Source of the DNA: Saprospiraceae bacterium
GTDB lineage: Bacteria > Bacteroidota > Bacteroidia > Chitinophagales > Saprospiraceae
Assembly (NCBI GenBank): GCA_016719615.1
Contig: JADJYQ010000007.1
Span: 124,001 to 188,000, forward strand
Direction: 5' to 3'
DNA length: 64,000 nucleotides
In this document: positions 19,401 through 27,491 of the stretch, one piece after another
Layout of the letters: every line of letters starts with the position of its first letter
Numbering within the stretch: position 1 is the first letter of the stretch
The notes under the pieces: model-generated
What the model saw: only the letters and a program-made list of their open reading frames with translations
The model's database searches: none
What the model was told of the DNA's origin: nothing
Translations under genes and position numbers: made by a program

Positions 19401-19577
19401 TCTGTAATGATGACTTATTATGGAGTGAATTATTATTTATCAGGATTGCATTCATATGCAGCAGGCGATCCAGTGCCAATACCTGCTTTTGTTTATTACC
19501 TGATTGTTATACTTGTTGCGATTAGTCTCGGAGCTTACTTTAGAAATAAGCAGTTGGATATTTCGGAAAAAACTTAG
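16458..19577 (+). CDS. ccsBA: Cytochrome c biogenesis fusion protein CcsBA (ResB-ResC, system II)
   Basis: CcsBA exports heme and ligates it to CxxCH cysteines in the periplasm. The 1,039-residue protein is a fusion: a ResB/CcsB part (about 1-480, with N-terminal TMs and a large periplasmic region) and a CcsA/ResC part (about 690-1039). The heme-handling WWD motif WGRYWGWDAKETW lies at about 934-946. Flanking histidines occur in LTIHVSLEAGS (about 859) and GLHSYAAGDP (about 998). A second hydrophobic stretch (LVLLFASLLLNTLLFAQ, near 475-490) separates the halves and looks like a former signal peptide. It ends 30 bases from the convergent multiheme operon and could mature those cytochromes. 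Confidence 0.92.
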   Translation: MHYFTKIFNIIFSTRAAGLYMLLFAAAIGVATFIENDFGTSSAQKLIFKAKWFELLLVLFGFCLIFNVIKFRFFQQKKWGTLMFHLSIIVILMGSGITRYFGYEGIMHIREGESSNTILSSESYLQLQANIKGLQYKTEDKVLFASKGNHNYQQSFLLGQEKVDVELLEFVPNPIEVLTDDPSGAPFIKLVMGGEQGREEFLLKYNSPRLIAGTVFNFAEIPQANAVNIQLKNDSILIAYHEPFMQMVMATQQKDTLAPEKYHMLRFRSLYSSSSFNFVVSEFNKSAKVDVSSSDAKMSSSSIAALKLKLSVNGQSKEFYISGSPGNEGNPRTLSFPEGNFSWSYGAKRIQLPFELKLRDFIMDRYPGTNSASSYASEVTLIDSRKNIQKELRIYMNNILDHDGYRFFQSSFDKDELGTYLSVNRDAPGTWVSYIGYILLTLGLLISLFDKTSRFQYLSRRIQELRPKSLVLLFASLLLNTLLFAQTSTQNVQAQIPAIDPSHAKMFREVIVQDVNGRMKPMNTLSLEILRKLSRKESLYGMNADQVFICMSAFPEIWNKLPIIKIGKHEKIQNLFKNSDGYASYLDFFNAEGEYILRDDVREAFNKKPVDRGVYEKEILKLDEKLNITSMVFSGSLLKLFPVENHPNFQWDAPSGQHIHQQLEIAAEAFPDRFYKAYIEQIREAENTNNWSTANSLIQELKVYQHKLGKDIIPSDSKLTAEILLNDLNVFGKLSKYYGLLALVFLGLLFTSVFAPSKSLKLGLSISLILFIAGFLFQSFGLGLRWYVSGRAPWSNGYESMIYIAWTTVLAGLLFSRKSLGGLAATSLLSSIVLMVAGLSWLDPEITPLVPVLKSYWLTIHVSLEAGSYGFLVLGALIGALNLILMILTTRNNKIRMDRVIDEMSYTSEMTIIGGLVMLSTGTYLGGVWANESWGRYWGWDAKETWALVSILIYSFILHMRLIPGLKSRYAYNTATLFGFASVMMTYYGVNYYLSGLHSYAAGDPVPIPAFVYYLIVILVAISLGAYFRNKQLDISEKT

Positions 19578-19607
19578 TTTTTACAACTTATCAAAAATGT
19601 TGGGTGC

Positions 19608-20324
19608 TTATTTTAATTTGGCTTCTTCCATAATCACATCATATTTATATCCCGCACCAAAGTCTTTGTTTAATGCGATGACGCCTTCGAAAACACCAGA
19701 TCTGCCTGCTTCGATGGCATCCTGACTTGTAATCGTTAATGTAGATTTCGATCCGGATTCATCTTCGAGGTGAATCCAGTTTTTTCCCATAATCTGAAAA
19801 TTGATTTTTGTACATCGGCCACTAACTATAATTTTTTTACCCTTGTACTTTTCAGGATTTGAAAATATTTCAGCAATTTTAACGGCTCCCGCTACCGCCT
19901 GGATTTTTTCTTTTGGTCCATCCGTTTTTCCTTTTTGCAATTCATCAAATAAATTGGGATTTTGAGCTCCCGCCAATTTAATATTCGATACCAATAATAG
20001 TTCATCAAAGGTGCGATTCAATTCCGAACTTTGAAAAGCTTTCATTTTTAATCCACCGGTATAGACTACTTCAGCCCCCTTTGACACATCAGCTTTAGAA
20101 ATGGCGATCCATTGCGATAATTCGCCTTCCTTCACGTATAAATAAGTATACTTACTTGTTTGTAAGACTTCTTCGACTAAAACCTTATGCGAAGTTTCCG
20201 TTTGAGGCATGGCTGATGGTGTTGGTGTCCCACTTGTTTGTCCAACAGGTTCAACCACTGTAGGCTTCGAATTACATGCTGTCATTAGCAATATTATAAA
20301 TAATCCATATAAGGAATTGCGCAT
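19608..20324 (-). CDS. OB-fold lipoprotein, last gene of the multiheme operon
   Basis: This 238-residue predicted lipoprotein starts at the ATG at 20324 and has a lipobox (LLMTACNS). A Pro/Thr-rich linker follows (TSGTPTPSAMPQTE). Two beta-rich halves come next: one with VLVEEVLQTSKYTYLYVKEG and WIAISKADVSKGAEVVYTG, the second with GKKIIVSGRCTKINFQIMGKNWIHLEDESG. These resemble the OB-fold (tRNA-anti-like, NrfJ-related) proteins found near c-type cytochrome genes. It follows the beta-barrel gene after a 58-base gap. A role in cytochrome assembly or docking is inferred from position only. Confidence 0.75.
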   Translation of the reverse strand: MRNSLYGLFIILLMTACNSKPTVVEPVGQTSGTPTPSAMPQTETSHKVLVEEVLQTSKYTYLYVKEGELSQWIAISKADVSKGAEVVYTGGLKMKAFQSSELNRTFDELLLVSNIKLAGAQNPNLFDELQKGKTDGPKEKIQAVAGAVKIAEIFSNPEKYKGKKIIVSGRCTKINFQIMGKNWIHLEDESGSKSTLTITSQDAIEAGRSGVFEGVIALNKDFGAGYKYDVIMEEAKLK

Positions 20325-20382
20325 ATTCAATATTTAAAATTTTGTACAAAGTTAATAAACCGAACAAAGAAATATATAAAAA

Positions 20383-22029
20383 TCAAAATCGATACATGGC
20401 TCTGGCATTCATCCTCAGATAATTGCCAATTTTGTCATATGTTTCTTCTGCATAAACACCAATGGAATGTTTTTTTCCCAATCGCAAGTTTACACTAACT
20501 CCGCCTATATGTTGTGTAGCGTTGTAATCGTATAATGAATAGTCATAATTAACCCAACGATAATACAATTCGCTGAAAAATTTTCCCCTCCAAAAATCTT
20601 TATTGAGATGAATCCCATAAACTTTTGAAACGAGGTAATTTGTGTTTAAATAATTTCCAGAAATACTCAGCGCACAATTTAAAAATGGTATTCGACTATG
20701 TGAACCATACACATTAAAATTCAATGCTTCGTTCTCTCCACTCTGTTGATAGCGATAATTTGTGCCCATACTTAAATTTATAAATCTGGCCGGTTGAATC
20801 TGAACTTGTAAGCGAAGGCCTTGACGCGTTTCATCTTCCAACAGTCGATCTATATCATTTTTGTAAGTTTCGTAATAGATGATGTTGCTTCTGGCGTCGT
20901 ATGATAGGGACATGTTAAAACGCCTTGAAAAACGGTAACGCCCCATCAGATATATATTTGTGAGTTTGAAAACAGTGGTAGCTTCATTGGGAATATTCTG
21001 ATACAAATCGTATTCTGCGGAACAGAATAAACTTAAATTCCTGAATAGGGTACTTGAATGTTGAAAGTACATAAAACGGCGATCAATATTTCCGTTTCTG
21101 CGTTGCTCCATCAGTGAAAGGGTCTGCTGACTATTTATTTTTTGATCTACATTCCAGTTGTAGTGTATAAAAACACCTGCTTCCGGATAAATAAAATTAA
21201 ATCCATAGTCTCTTAAATCCGGTCTTGAACCAAATATCGCACCTGCTTCAAAATTGTTGAACTTCCATTCTGCCTGAATGCCATCAATTGCACCCAAACT
21301 TGAAACTTTGTAATTGATGCGTCTTCCAATGCTGATTTTGAATTTATCTTTGATCTCATAACTTCCCGCAAGGCTGTAAATTTTCAATGCATCATTCAGA
21401 TTATCCGAAACTCTGCTCCATTCTCCCAACCGATGCCTAAAGGAAACATAAGTCTCAACAGAAAAATGGCCGTTGACCAGCTCATTGCCTTGTGCAGAAA
21501 GAGTATATTGAAAGCGATGTGCATCAGATGATGGATTCGAACCAAATCCCGAGTAAGACGCGGCAGAAACCCGGCCTTTCCATTTATCAGGCGAACGAAA
21601 TGAACTTGATTTTTCTCCTACAGTAGGTTTTAAAATTGCATCGGGGCTTAAATCGGGTATCCTGTTTTCATCTTCTTTTTCGCTTACCAGAGCATCGGTC
21701 ATTTCGGTTTTTCTCATAAGAACCGGCCCAAGATTTTTAAAATCCAAAGAATCCAAAGGCTGGCAAACACAGGATGTTGAAGATTTATTTAAAACTTTTA
21801 AAACTGGTTTCCATTCATTTCTAAATAAAATAAATAGGGTATCGCCAGGCTGGATGGCTTTTGTTGATTTAAATTTTACGTAAATATTTCTGACTGATGT
21901 ATAACTTACATAACCTGCATTTGAAGTATCCATCACTTGAGCATTGAGGACTAGATGAACGGAAACAAAACCAAGGATAAACAGAAATTTTAATCCAATA
22001 ATTTTATAATTTAAAACGGCATTCATCAT
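20383..22029 (-). CDS. Outer-membrane beta-barrel protein of the multiheme operon
   Basis: The 548-residue protein has a signal peptide (LKFLFILGFVSVHLVLNAQ) and a small N-terminal beta domain (about 35-105). A linker follows, and then a long run of alternating amphipathic strands from about 165 to the end. It finishes with MNARAMYRF, the terminal aromatic residue expected of outer-membrane barrels. Strand pairs such as FKISIGRRINYKV, FNMSLSYDARSN and LRLQVQIQPARFINLSMG support this. It contains no CxxCH. The start overlaps the 73-heme gene stop by 4 bases (ATGA), so expression is coupled. I infer a porin partner for the cytochromes, comparable in role but not visibly in sequence to MtrB or PioB. 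Confidence 0.8.
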   Translation of the reverse strand: MMNAVLNYKIIGLKFLFILGFVSVHLVLNAQVMDTSNAGYVSYTSVRNIYVKFKSTKAIQPGDTLFILFRNEWKPVLKVLNKSSTSCVCQPLDSLDFKNLGPVLMRKTEMTDALVSEKEDENRIPDLSPDAILKPTVGEKSSSFRSPDKWKGRVSAASYSGFGSNPSSDAHRFQYTLSAQGNELVNGHFSVETYVSFRHRLGEWSRVSDNLNDALKIYSLAGSYEIKDKFKISIGRRINYKVSSLGAIDGIQAEWKFNNFEAGAIFGSRPDLRDYGFNFIYPEAGVFIHYNWNVDQKINSQQTLSLMEQRRNGNIDRRFMYFQHSSTLFRNLSLFCSAEYDLYQNIPNEATTVFKLTNIYLMGRYRFSRRFNMSLSYDARSNIIYYETYKNDIDRLLEDETRQGLRLQVQIQPARFINLSMGTNYRYQQSGENEALNFNVYGSHSRIPFLNCALSISGNYLNTNYLVSKVYGIHLNKDFWRGKFFSELYYRWVNYDYSLYDYNATQHIGGVSVNLRLGKKHSIGVYAEETYDKIGNYLRMNARAMYRF

Positions 22030-25000
22030 TTTTTACCCATTGGGTGACAATTATAACAAGCGTTGCTATTGTAGGAATATCCCGTAACTCCATTATGGTC
22101 ATCATCGACTTCATTTTGGTCATCATGCTCATGACAATCTATGCAACTGAAAATATTGTAATTATTGGGATTGGTATGGCAATCTGAACAAGTGTTCCAT
22201 TCATCTCTATGTTTGCCGCTGTAAATTGGAAAATACATGGCATCGTGGTTAAAAGTTGAAGGGACCCATGCATTTTGAGAATGACATAGCGTGCAATTGG
22301 TTGGGAATTGGGCCGTTTGATGGTCGGGATTATTTGTATTGTTATAATCATCAAGATGACAACCTACACAAGTATTCGGAGTGTTGTTGTAATCTCCGTT
22401 ATGGCACAAATTACATTCATTTTTGATGGCAAAGTGCGCACCAATCAAAGGCCAAAATGCATCGTGATTGGGCATAAGTGCCGGTTCCCATCCCGGATTC
22501 GTAGTGTGGCAAGTCTGGCATTCCTGGGAAAATCCAAGACTTACGTGATTTGGATTTGTCGTTTGATTAAAATCTGTAAGATGGCAACCTTTACAGGTAT
22601 TGGGAGTGTTTCCATAATTTCCATTATGACATAAAATGCAATCATCCTGAATAATTGCATGTCCACCGGTCAGCACATAATAATTATTATGATTGAAGTT
22701 AGAAGGAATCCAAGCAGTTTCCGTATGACAGCTCGCACAATCAGTAGGATACTGTTGGACCTGATGATCGGGATCAGATGTTTGGTTATAGTCATCTAAA
22801 TGACATCCCACACAGGTATTGGGCGTATTGTTATAATTTCCGTTATGGCAAAGTGCGCAATCCATTGCAATCAATTGATGTGCTCCATTTAATGGATAAT
22901 AAGAGTTATGATCCGGGAAAAGTGCCGGTGCCCAACCAGGTGTTGTCGTGTGGCATACTGCGCAATCTTTAGACAAGTTTAAATTTTTATGACTTGGATT
23001 TGTCGCTCCATTATAATCTTTCAAATGACATCCTTCACAGGTATTGGGTGTATTGTTATAATCGCCATGATGGCAAGCTGCACAATCATTGGCAATGCCT
23101 TGGTGCGCACCAGTTAATGGGTAATAACTGTCATGCAATGGAAACAATGCAGGTTCCCATCCCGGCTTGGTTGTGTGACACATCTCACAATCAAGTGGAA
23201 GTGCCAGGGTATTGTGATTGGGATTCTTGGATTGCTGGTAATCCGTTAAATGGCATCCTTCACAAGTATTGGGTGTATTGTTATAATTTCCTTTGTGACA
23301 AGCAGCACAATCACTGGCAATTTCGAGATGCCTGCCGGTAAGTGGGTAATAACTATCGTGTTCAGGAAACGCAGCCGGTTCCCAGCCGGGTTTAGTCGTA
23401 TGACAAACTGCGCAATCATGTGACAAACCCAAGGTATTGTGATTTGGATTTTTACTTTCGTTGTAATCGTTTAAGTGACATCCATCGCAAGTATTAGGTG
23501 TGTTATTGTAATTGCCTTTGTGGCAAGCAGCGCAATCGTTTGCAATTTCCAAATGTTTACCGGTCAAAGGGTAGTAAGCATCGTGATCTGGAATTAAGGC
23601 AGGTTTCCATCCTGGAATTGTCGTGTGACATTTTGCGCAATCCATTGAAAATCCAAGGTTGGTATGATTTGGGTTGGTCGTCCCGTTGAAGTCGTTGAGG
23701 TGACAATTTTCACATTCCATTGGAGTTCCTTTGAATCCATTAGTATGGCAGGCTTTGCATTCAACAGTTGTGTGAGCTCCTGTCAACGGAAATTGGGTGG
23801 TGTTGTGATCAAACATATCATCTTTGCTTCCCATCGGGTGACAAGCAAAACAGGCCTGGCTGTTGTAGAAATATCCGAAAACCCCCACATGTTTTTCATC
23901 TGTTTCGGGATTGATATGACAAGTGGTGCAAACAAATTCTTTATAGTTGGAAGGATTCAGGTGACACTCTTTACATTCCATCCATTCATTCTTATGTTTA
24001 CCGCTATAAATCGGAAAATGCAATCCATCGTGGTCAAAAGTGGAAGGAACCCATGCATTTTCTGTATGGCAACTTGCACAATCCGTAGAAAACTGCAGTG
24101 CTTTGTGATCCGGATCTTTTGCATTGTTATAATCGTCTGTATGGCAGCCCGAACAAGTGTTAGGTGTCATATTGTAATTGCCTTTATGACAAGCAGCACA
24201 ATCTGATAAAAGCTGTTTGTGTGCACCATTTAAAACATAATACTGGTCGTGCTGATCAAATTTGGCTGGTTTCCATCCTATTGCTGTAGTATGACATGAA
24301 GCACAATCCAAAGACAATCCAAGATCTGTATGCTTTGGATTCAATGTTGCATTGTAATCGGTTAAATGACAATCAGAACAATTGGTGGGTGTTCCTTTGA
24401 ATCCTGATTGATGACAAGAAATACATAGCGTTTGTGTATGTGCGCCCGTGAGCGGAAACATCGTTGTATTATGGTCAAAACGGTCTTCACCACTACCCAT
24501 TGGATGGCAGGCCAGACAAGCCTGGTCCTGGTAAAAATAAGCCGGTACAGTTTGATGCTCGTCATCTGTTGCCTGTTTTAAATGGCAAACCACACAGCTG
24601 AATACTTTGATGTCGGTAGGATTTATATGGCAATCCCTGCATTCCATCCATTCGCCTTTATGTTTTCCATTATATATTGGGAAATATCGACCATCGTGAT
24701 CAAAGGTCGATGGAACCCACTGATTTTCTGTATGACAGGACGCACAATCTGTTGAAAACTTCAGCACAAGATGCGCCGGATCGACCGTATTGTTATAGTC
24801 ATCAATATGACATCCCGAACAAGTGTTAGGCGTATTGATATAATTTCCTTTATGGCAGGAGGCACAGTCTAAAAGTTTATGGGCACCATTGAACTGATAA
24901 ATTTGATCATGTTGATCAAATCGCGCGGGTTGCCAGTCAGGAGCAGTAGTATGGCAACTGATACAATCATTACTCAAGCCTAAAGAGCGGTGATTGGGAT

Positions 25001-27491
25001 TCACACTATTATCAAAGTCTTGTTGATGGCAACTTGAACATTGTGTAGGTGTGCCTTTAAAACCCTGGGTATGGCATGATTTGCAATCGGTTGTAACATG
25101 CGCACCCGTTAAAGGAAATCCCGTTGCATTGTGATCAAATCGGTCGCCCTTGCTACCGGTAGGATGGCAGGCAAAACAAGCCTGATCCTGATACCAATAG
25201 CCTTGCACGGTCTGATGCTGCTGATCCGTTTCATTGCTCAGGTGACAGCCGGTGCATTTAAATTCCTGATAATTTGCCGGATTGGTATGGCAATCCTGAC
25301 AGCTCACCCATTCGCCCTGATGTTTTCCTGAATAAATGGGGAAATGCATTCCATCATGTTCAAAATTTGCAGGTATCCAGGCTTGTTCTGTATGACACAT
25401 CGTACATTCCATAGGTATCTTCTGCAGAGCATGCGGAGGTGATGAAGATTGATTGTAATCTTCAAGGTGACAAGATTTGCATTCACTTGAGGTATTGATA
25501 TAATCTCCTTTATGGCAGGCATCGCAATCCATAGCTATAGCAGTATGCGCTCCTTTTAATTCATAGTACTGATTATGTATATCAAATCTCGCTGGTTTAC
25601 AGTCTGGATTGGTCGTATGACATTGTGCACAATCTTTACTTAGTCCCAGCTGCTGGTGATTTGGATTAAGACTTTGGTCAAAATGTATGGTATGACAATC
25701 CGCACACAACATTGGAGTGCCTTTAAACCCAACTGTGTGACATTTTTTACAGTCGACCTGTTGGTGCGCACCCGTTAAGGGAAAAGCTGTAGCATTATGA
25801 TCGAATCTGTCGTCTTTACTTCCTGATGGATGGCAAGCAAAACAAGCCTGATCCTGATACCAATAGCCCAAAACCGTTTGATGCTGTTGATCTGTTTCAT
25901 TGCTCAGGTGACAACCGGTACATTTAAATTCCTTATAGTTTGCCGGATTGGTGTGGCAATCACTGCAGGTAATCCATTCGCCCTGATGTTTTCCTGAATA
26001 AATGGGGAAATGCATTCCATCATGATCAAAGGTGGAAGGAACCCATGCGGACTCCGAATGGCAGGTCATACAATCTGTAGATAGCCTTTGCAACAGGTGA
26101 GGTGGATCTGTAGTTTTATTGTAATCTTCGATGTGACAAGCCGAACAAGTGTTAGGTGTTTGATTGTAATCTCCTTTATGACAGGCTGCACAATCATTCG
26201 AAATGAGCTGGTGCGCGCCTTTCAATACATAATATTGGTCGTGGATTGGAAAAGTAGCAGGTTTCCAGTCAGGTTCGGTCGTATGACATAACTTACAATC
26301 GTTAGGTATGTTCAATTTCACGTGATCCGGATTAAGACTCGATGTGAAATCAATCATATGACAATCTACACAAACCGTTGAAGTGCCTTTAAATCCTTTA
26401 GAATGGCATGCTATGCAATTGGCATCTTTATGCGCTCCGGTTAATGGAAAACTTGTGCTGTTGTGGTCAAAAACCGTCAATTTATCACCATTGGGATGGC
26501 AGGCAAAACAAGCTTGATCCGTATAAAAATAGCCATTTACTTTTTCGTGCTCCTCATCTGTATCGGGATTGGTGTGACAAATGGTACACGAAAATTCCTT
26601 GTAGTTGGCATTATTGAGATGGCAACTTGCACAATCTTTCCATTCGCCTTTATGCTCACCCGAATAGATTGGAAAATGATTCTGATCGTGTTGAGTGTAG
26701 TTTACAGGCTTCCAGTCAGCTACGAGTGTATGACAATCCAAACAATTGTTGCCAAACCCTGCAGAATTGTGTTTGGGGTTGGTGCTGTTATCGTAGTCAT
26801 CTTTATGGCAACTGAAGCAATCCGGTGAAGTACTCGAATAATCCGGATCCGTATGACAAGCCTTACATTCATTGACATCATGCACACCTGTCAGCGGAAA
26901 AAAATCATGCTGAATAAATTGGGCATTCCATTTGTTGGATGCAGGATCATGACATGCAGCACAATCATTTCCATATCCTGCTTTTTTGTGATCCGGATTG
27001 GAAGTTTGATTATAATCTTCCCGGTGGCAATTGATACAGTCATTGCCAATGCGGTCAAATCTCAATTCCGTTTCTGAGGTATGACAGGCACGGCAATCTG
27101 TCGTGAGATGTTGGCCTAATAAAGGAAAACCATTTGAGTTATGGATGGGTTGAATATCGTTGATGATCCAGGTTTCTGTATTATGACAGCGTTGACACTT
27201 ATCGCCTACCGTATTTTGATGCGGATCCTGGTGACAAGTCCGGCATTCGGATTTCAGCTCTTCAAAAACCAGATTTAAATGGCATTGTTTGCAATCGACG
27301 GTCGTATGTCGCCCATCTAATATAAATTGAGTTGAATCGTGATTAAAAGCCATAGAGTCGCGAACAATTGCCCATCCGGAAGCCGTATGACATAAAGCGC
27401 AATCTAATTTTAATTTAGGGCCATGAGGAGATTGTCCGAAAACGAATCCAGTTATTAATAAAAAACCGATCAGCGATGACAGTCTATGCAC
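22026..27491 (-). CDS. Giant secreted multiheme cytochrome c with about 73 CxxCH motifs
   Basis: The 1,821-residue protein has a signal peptide (LSSLIGFLLITGFVFGQ) and, by my count, 73 CxxCH heme-attachment motifs, about one per 25 residues. It is built from a unit of about 74 residues with three hemes, whose consensus includes DCAACHKGNYNNTPNTC-x2-CH, NPNH, and CAVCHTTKPGWEPA. In residues about 270-1160 three such units form a superrepeat of about 222 residues and nine hemes, occurring four times and marked by HFPIYSGKHQGEW. In the C-terminal third the simple unit repeats six times. Many extra histidines (FDHN, GAH, DHD) could be distal ligands. The GTG start overlaps the 23-heme gene by 22 bases. 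No domain other than cytochrome modules is visible. Confidence 0.93.
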   Translation of the reverse strand: MHRLSSLIGFLLITGFVFGQSPHGPKLKLDCALCHTASGWAIVRDSMAFNHDSTQFILDGRHTTVDCKQCHLNLVFEELKSECRTCHQDPHQNTVGDKCQRCHNTETWIINDIQPIHNSNGFPLLGQHLTTDCRACHTSETELRFDRIGNDCINCHREDYNQTSNPDHKKAGYGNDCAACHDPASNKWNAQFIQHDFFPLTGVHDVNECKACHTDPDYSSTSPDCFSCHKDDYDNSTNPKHNSAGFGNNCLDCHTLVADWKPVNYTQHDQNHFPIYSGEHKGEWKDCASCHLNNANYKEFSCTICHTNPDTDEEHEKVNGYFYTDQACFACHPNGDKLTVFDHNSTSFPLTGAHKDANCIACHSKGFKGTSTVCVDCHMIDFTSSLNPDHVKLNIPNDCKLCHTTEPDWKPATFPIHDQYYVLKGAHQLISNDCAACHKGDYNQTPNTCSACHIEDYNKTTDPPHLLQRLSTDCMTCHSESAWVPSTFDHDGMHFPIYSGKHQGEWITCSDCHTNPANYKEFKCTGCHLSNETDQQHQTVLGYWYQDQACFACHPSGSKDDRFDHNATAFPLTGAHQQVDCKKCHTVGFKGTPMLCADCHTIHFDQSLNPNHQQLGLSKDCAQCHTTNPDCKPARFDIHNQYYELKGAHTAIAMDCDACHKGDYINTSSECKSCHLEDYNQSSSPPHALQKIPMECTMCHTEQAWIPANFEHDGMHFPIYSGKHQGEWVSCQDCHTNPANYQEFKCTGCHLSNETDQQHQTVQGYWYQDQACFACHPTGSKGDRFDHNATGFPLTGAHVTTDCKSCHTQGFKGTPTQCSSCHQQDFDNSVNPNHRSLGLSNDCISCHTTAPDWQPARFDQHDQIYQFNGAHKLLDCASCHKGNYINTPNTCSGCHIDDYNNTVDPAHLVLKFSTDCASCHTENQWVPSTFDHDGRYFPIYNGKHKGEWMECRDCHINPTDIKVFSCVVCHLKQATDDEHQTVPAYFYQDQACLACHPMGSGEDRFDHNTTMFPLTGAHTQTLCISCHQSGFKGTPTNCSDCHLTDYNATLNPKHTDLGLSLDCASCHTTAIGWKPAKFDQHDQYYVLNGAHKQLLSDCAACHKGNYNMTPNTCSGCHTDDYNNAKDPDHKALQFSTDCASCHTENAWVPSTFDHDGLHFPIYSGKHKNEWMECKECHLNPSNYKEFVCTTCHINPETDEKHVGVFGYFYNSQACFACHPMGSKDDMFDHNTTQFPLTGAHTTVECKACHTNGFKGTPMECENCHLNDFNGTTNPNHTNLGFSMDCAKCHTTIPGWKPALIPDHDAYYPLTGKHLEIANDCAACHKGNYNNTPNTCDGCHLNDYNESKNPNHNTLGLSHDCAVCHTTKPGWEPAAFPEHDSYYPLTGRHLEIASDCAACHKGNYNNTPNTCEGCHLTDYQQSKNPNHNTLALPLDCEMCHTTKPGWEPALFPLHDSYYPLTGAHQGIANDCAACHHGDYNNTPNTCEGCHLKDYNGATNPSHKNLNLSKDCAVCHTTTPGWAPALFPDHNSYYPLNGAHQLIAMDCALCHNGNYNNTPNTCVGCHLDDYNQTSDPDHQVQQYPTDCASCHTETAWIPSNFNHNNYYVLTGGHAIIQDDCILCHNGNYGNTPNTCKGCHLTDFNQTTNPNHVSLGFSQECQTCHTTNPGWEPALMPNHDAFWPLIGAHFAIKNECNLCHNGDYNNTPNTCVGCHLDDYNNTNNPDHQTAQFPTNCTLCHSQNAWVPSTFNHDAMYFPIYSGKHRDEWNTCSDCHTNPNNYNIFSCIDCHEHDDQNEVDDDHNGVTGYSYNSNACYNCHPMGKK
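22390..23740 (-). repeat. Intragenic tandem repeat, period about 225 bp, six copies (three-heme modules)
   Basis: Equivalent CAACH/CALCH/CILCH/CNLCH positions fall at about 23,524, 23,308, 23,070, 22,848, 22,626 and 22,400, giving a spacing near 225 bp (75 residues). The first four copies also share long blocks of identical DNA, which suggests recent duplication or gene conversion. Confidence 0.85.
23980..26660 (-). repeat. Intragenic tandem superrepeat, period about 665 bp, four copies (nine-heme modules)
   Basis: The segment encoding FPIYSGKH-x2-EW begins near 26,641, 25,974, 25,309, 24,648 and 23,980, giving four intervals of 661-668 bp. The copies around 25,850-26,030 and 25,190-25,370 are nearly identical in DNA, including a shared run around GAATAAATGGGGAAATGCAT. 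A further marker copy near 22,200 caps the protein after the three-heme block. Confidence 0.85.

Noticed and set aside
23664..24206. Long open frame (180 codons) on the plus strand inside the 73-heme gene
   Set aside because: It is the antisense shadow of a repetitive Cys/His-rich gene; similar antisense frames recur in each module, and the translation has no protein-like character.
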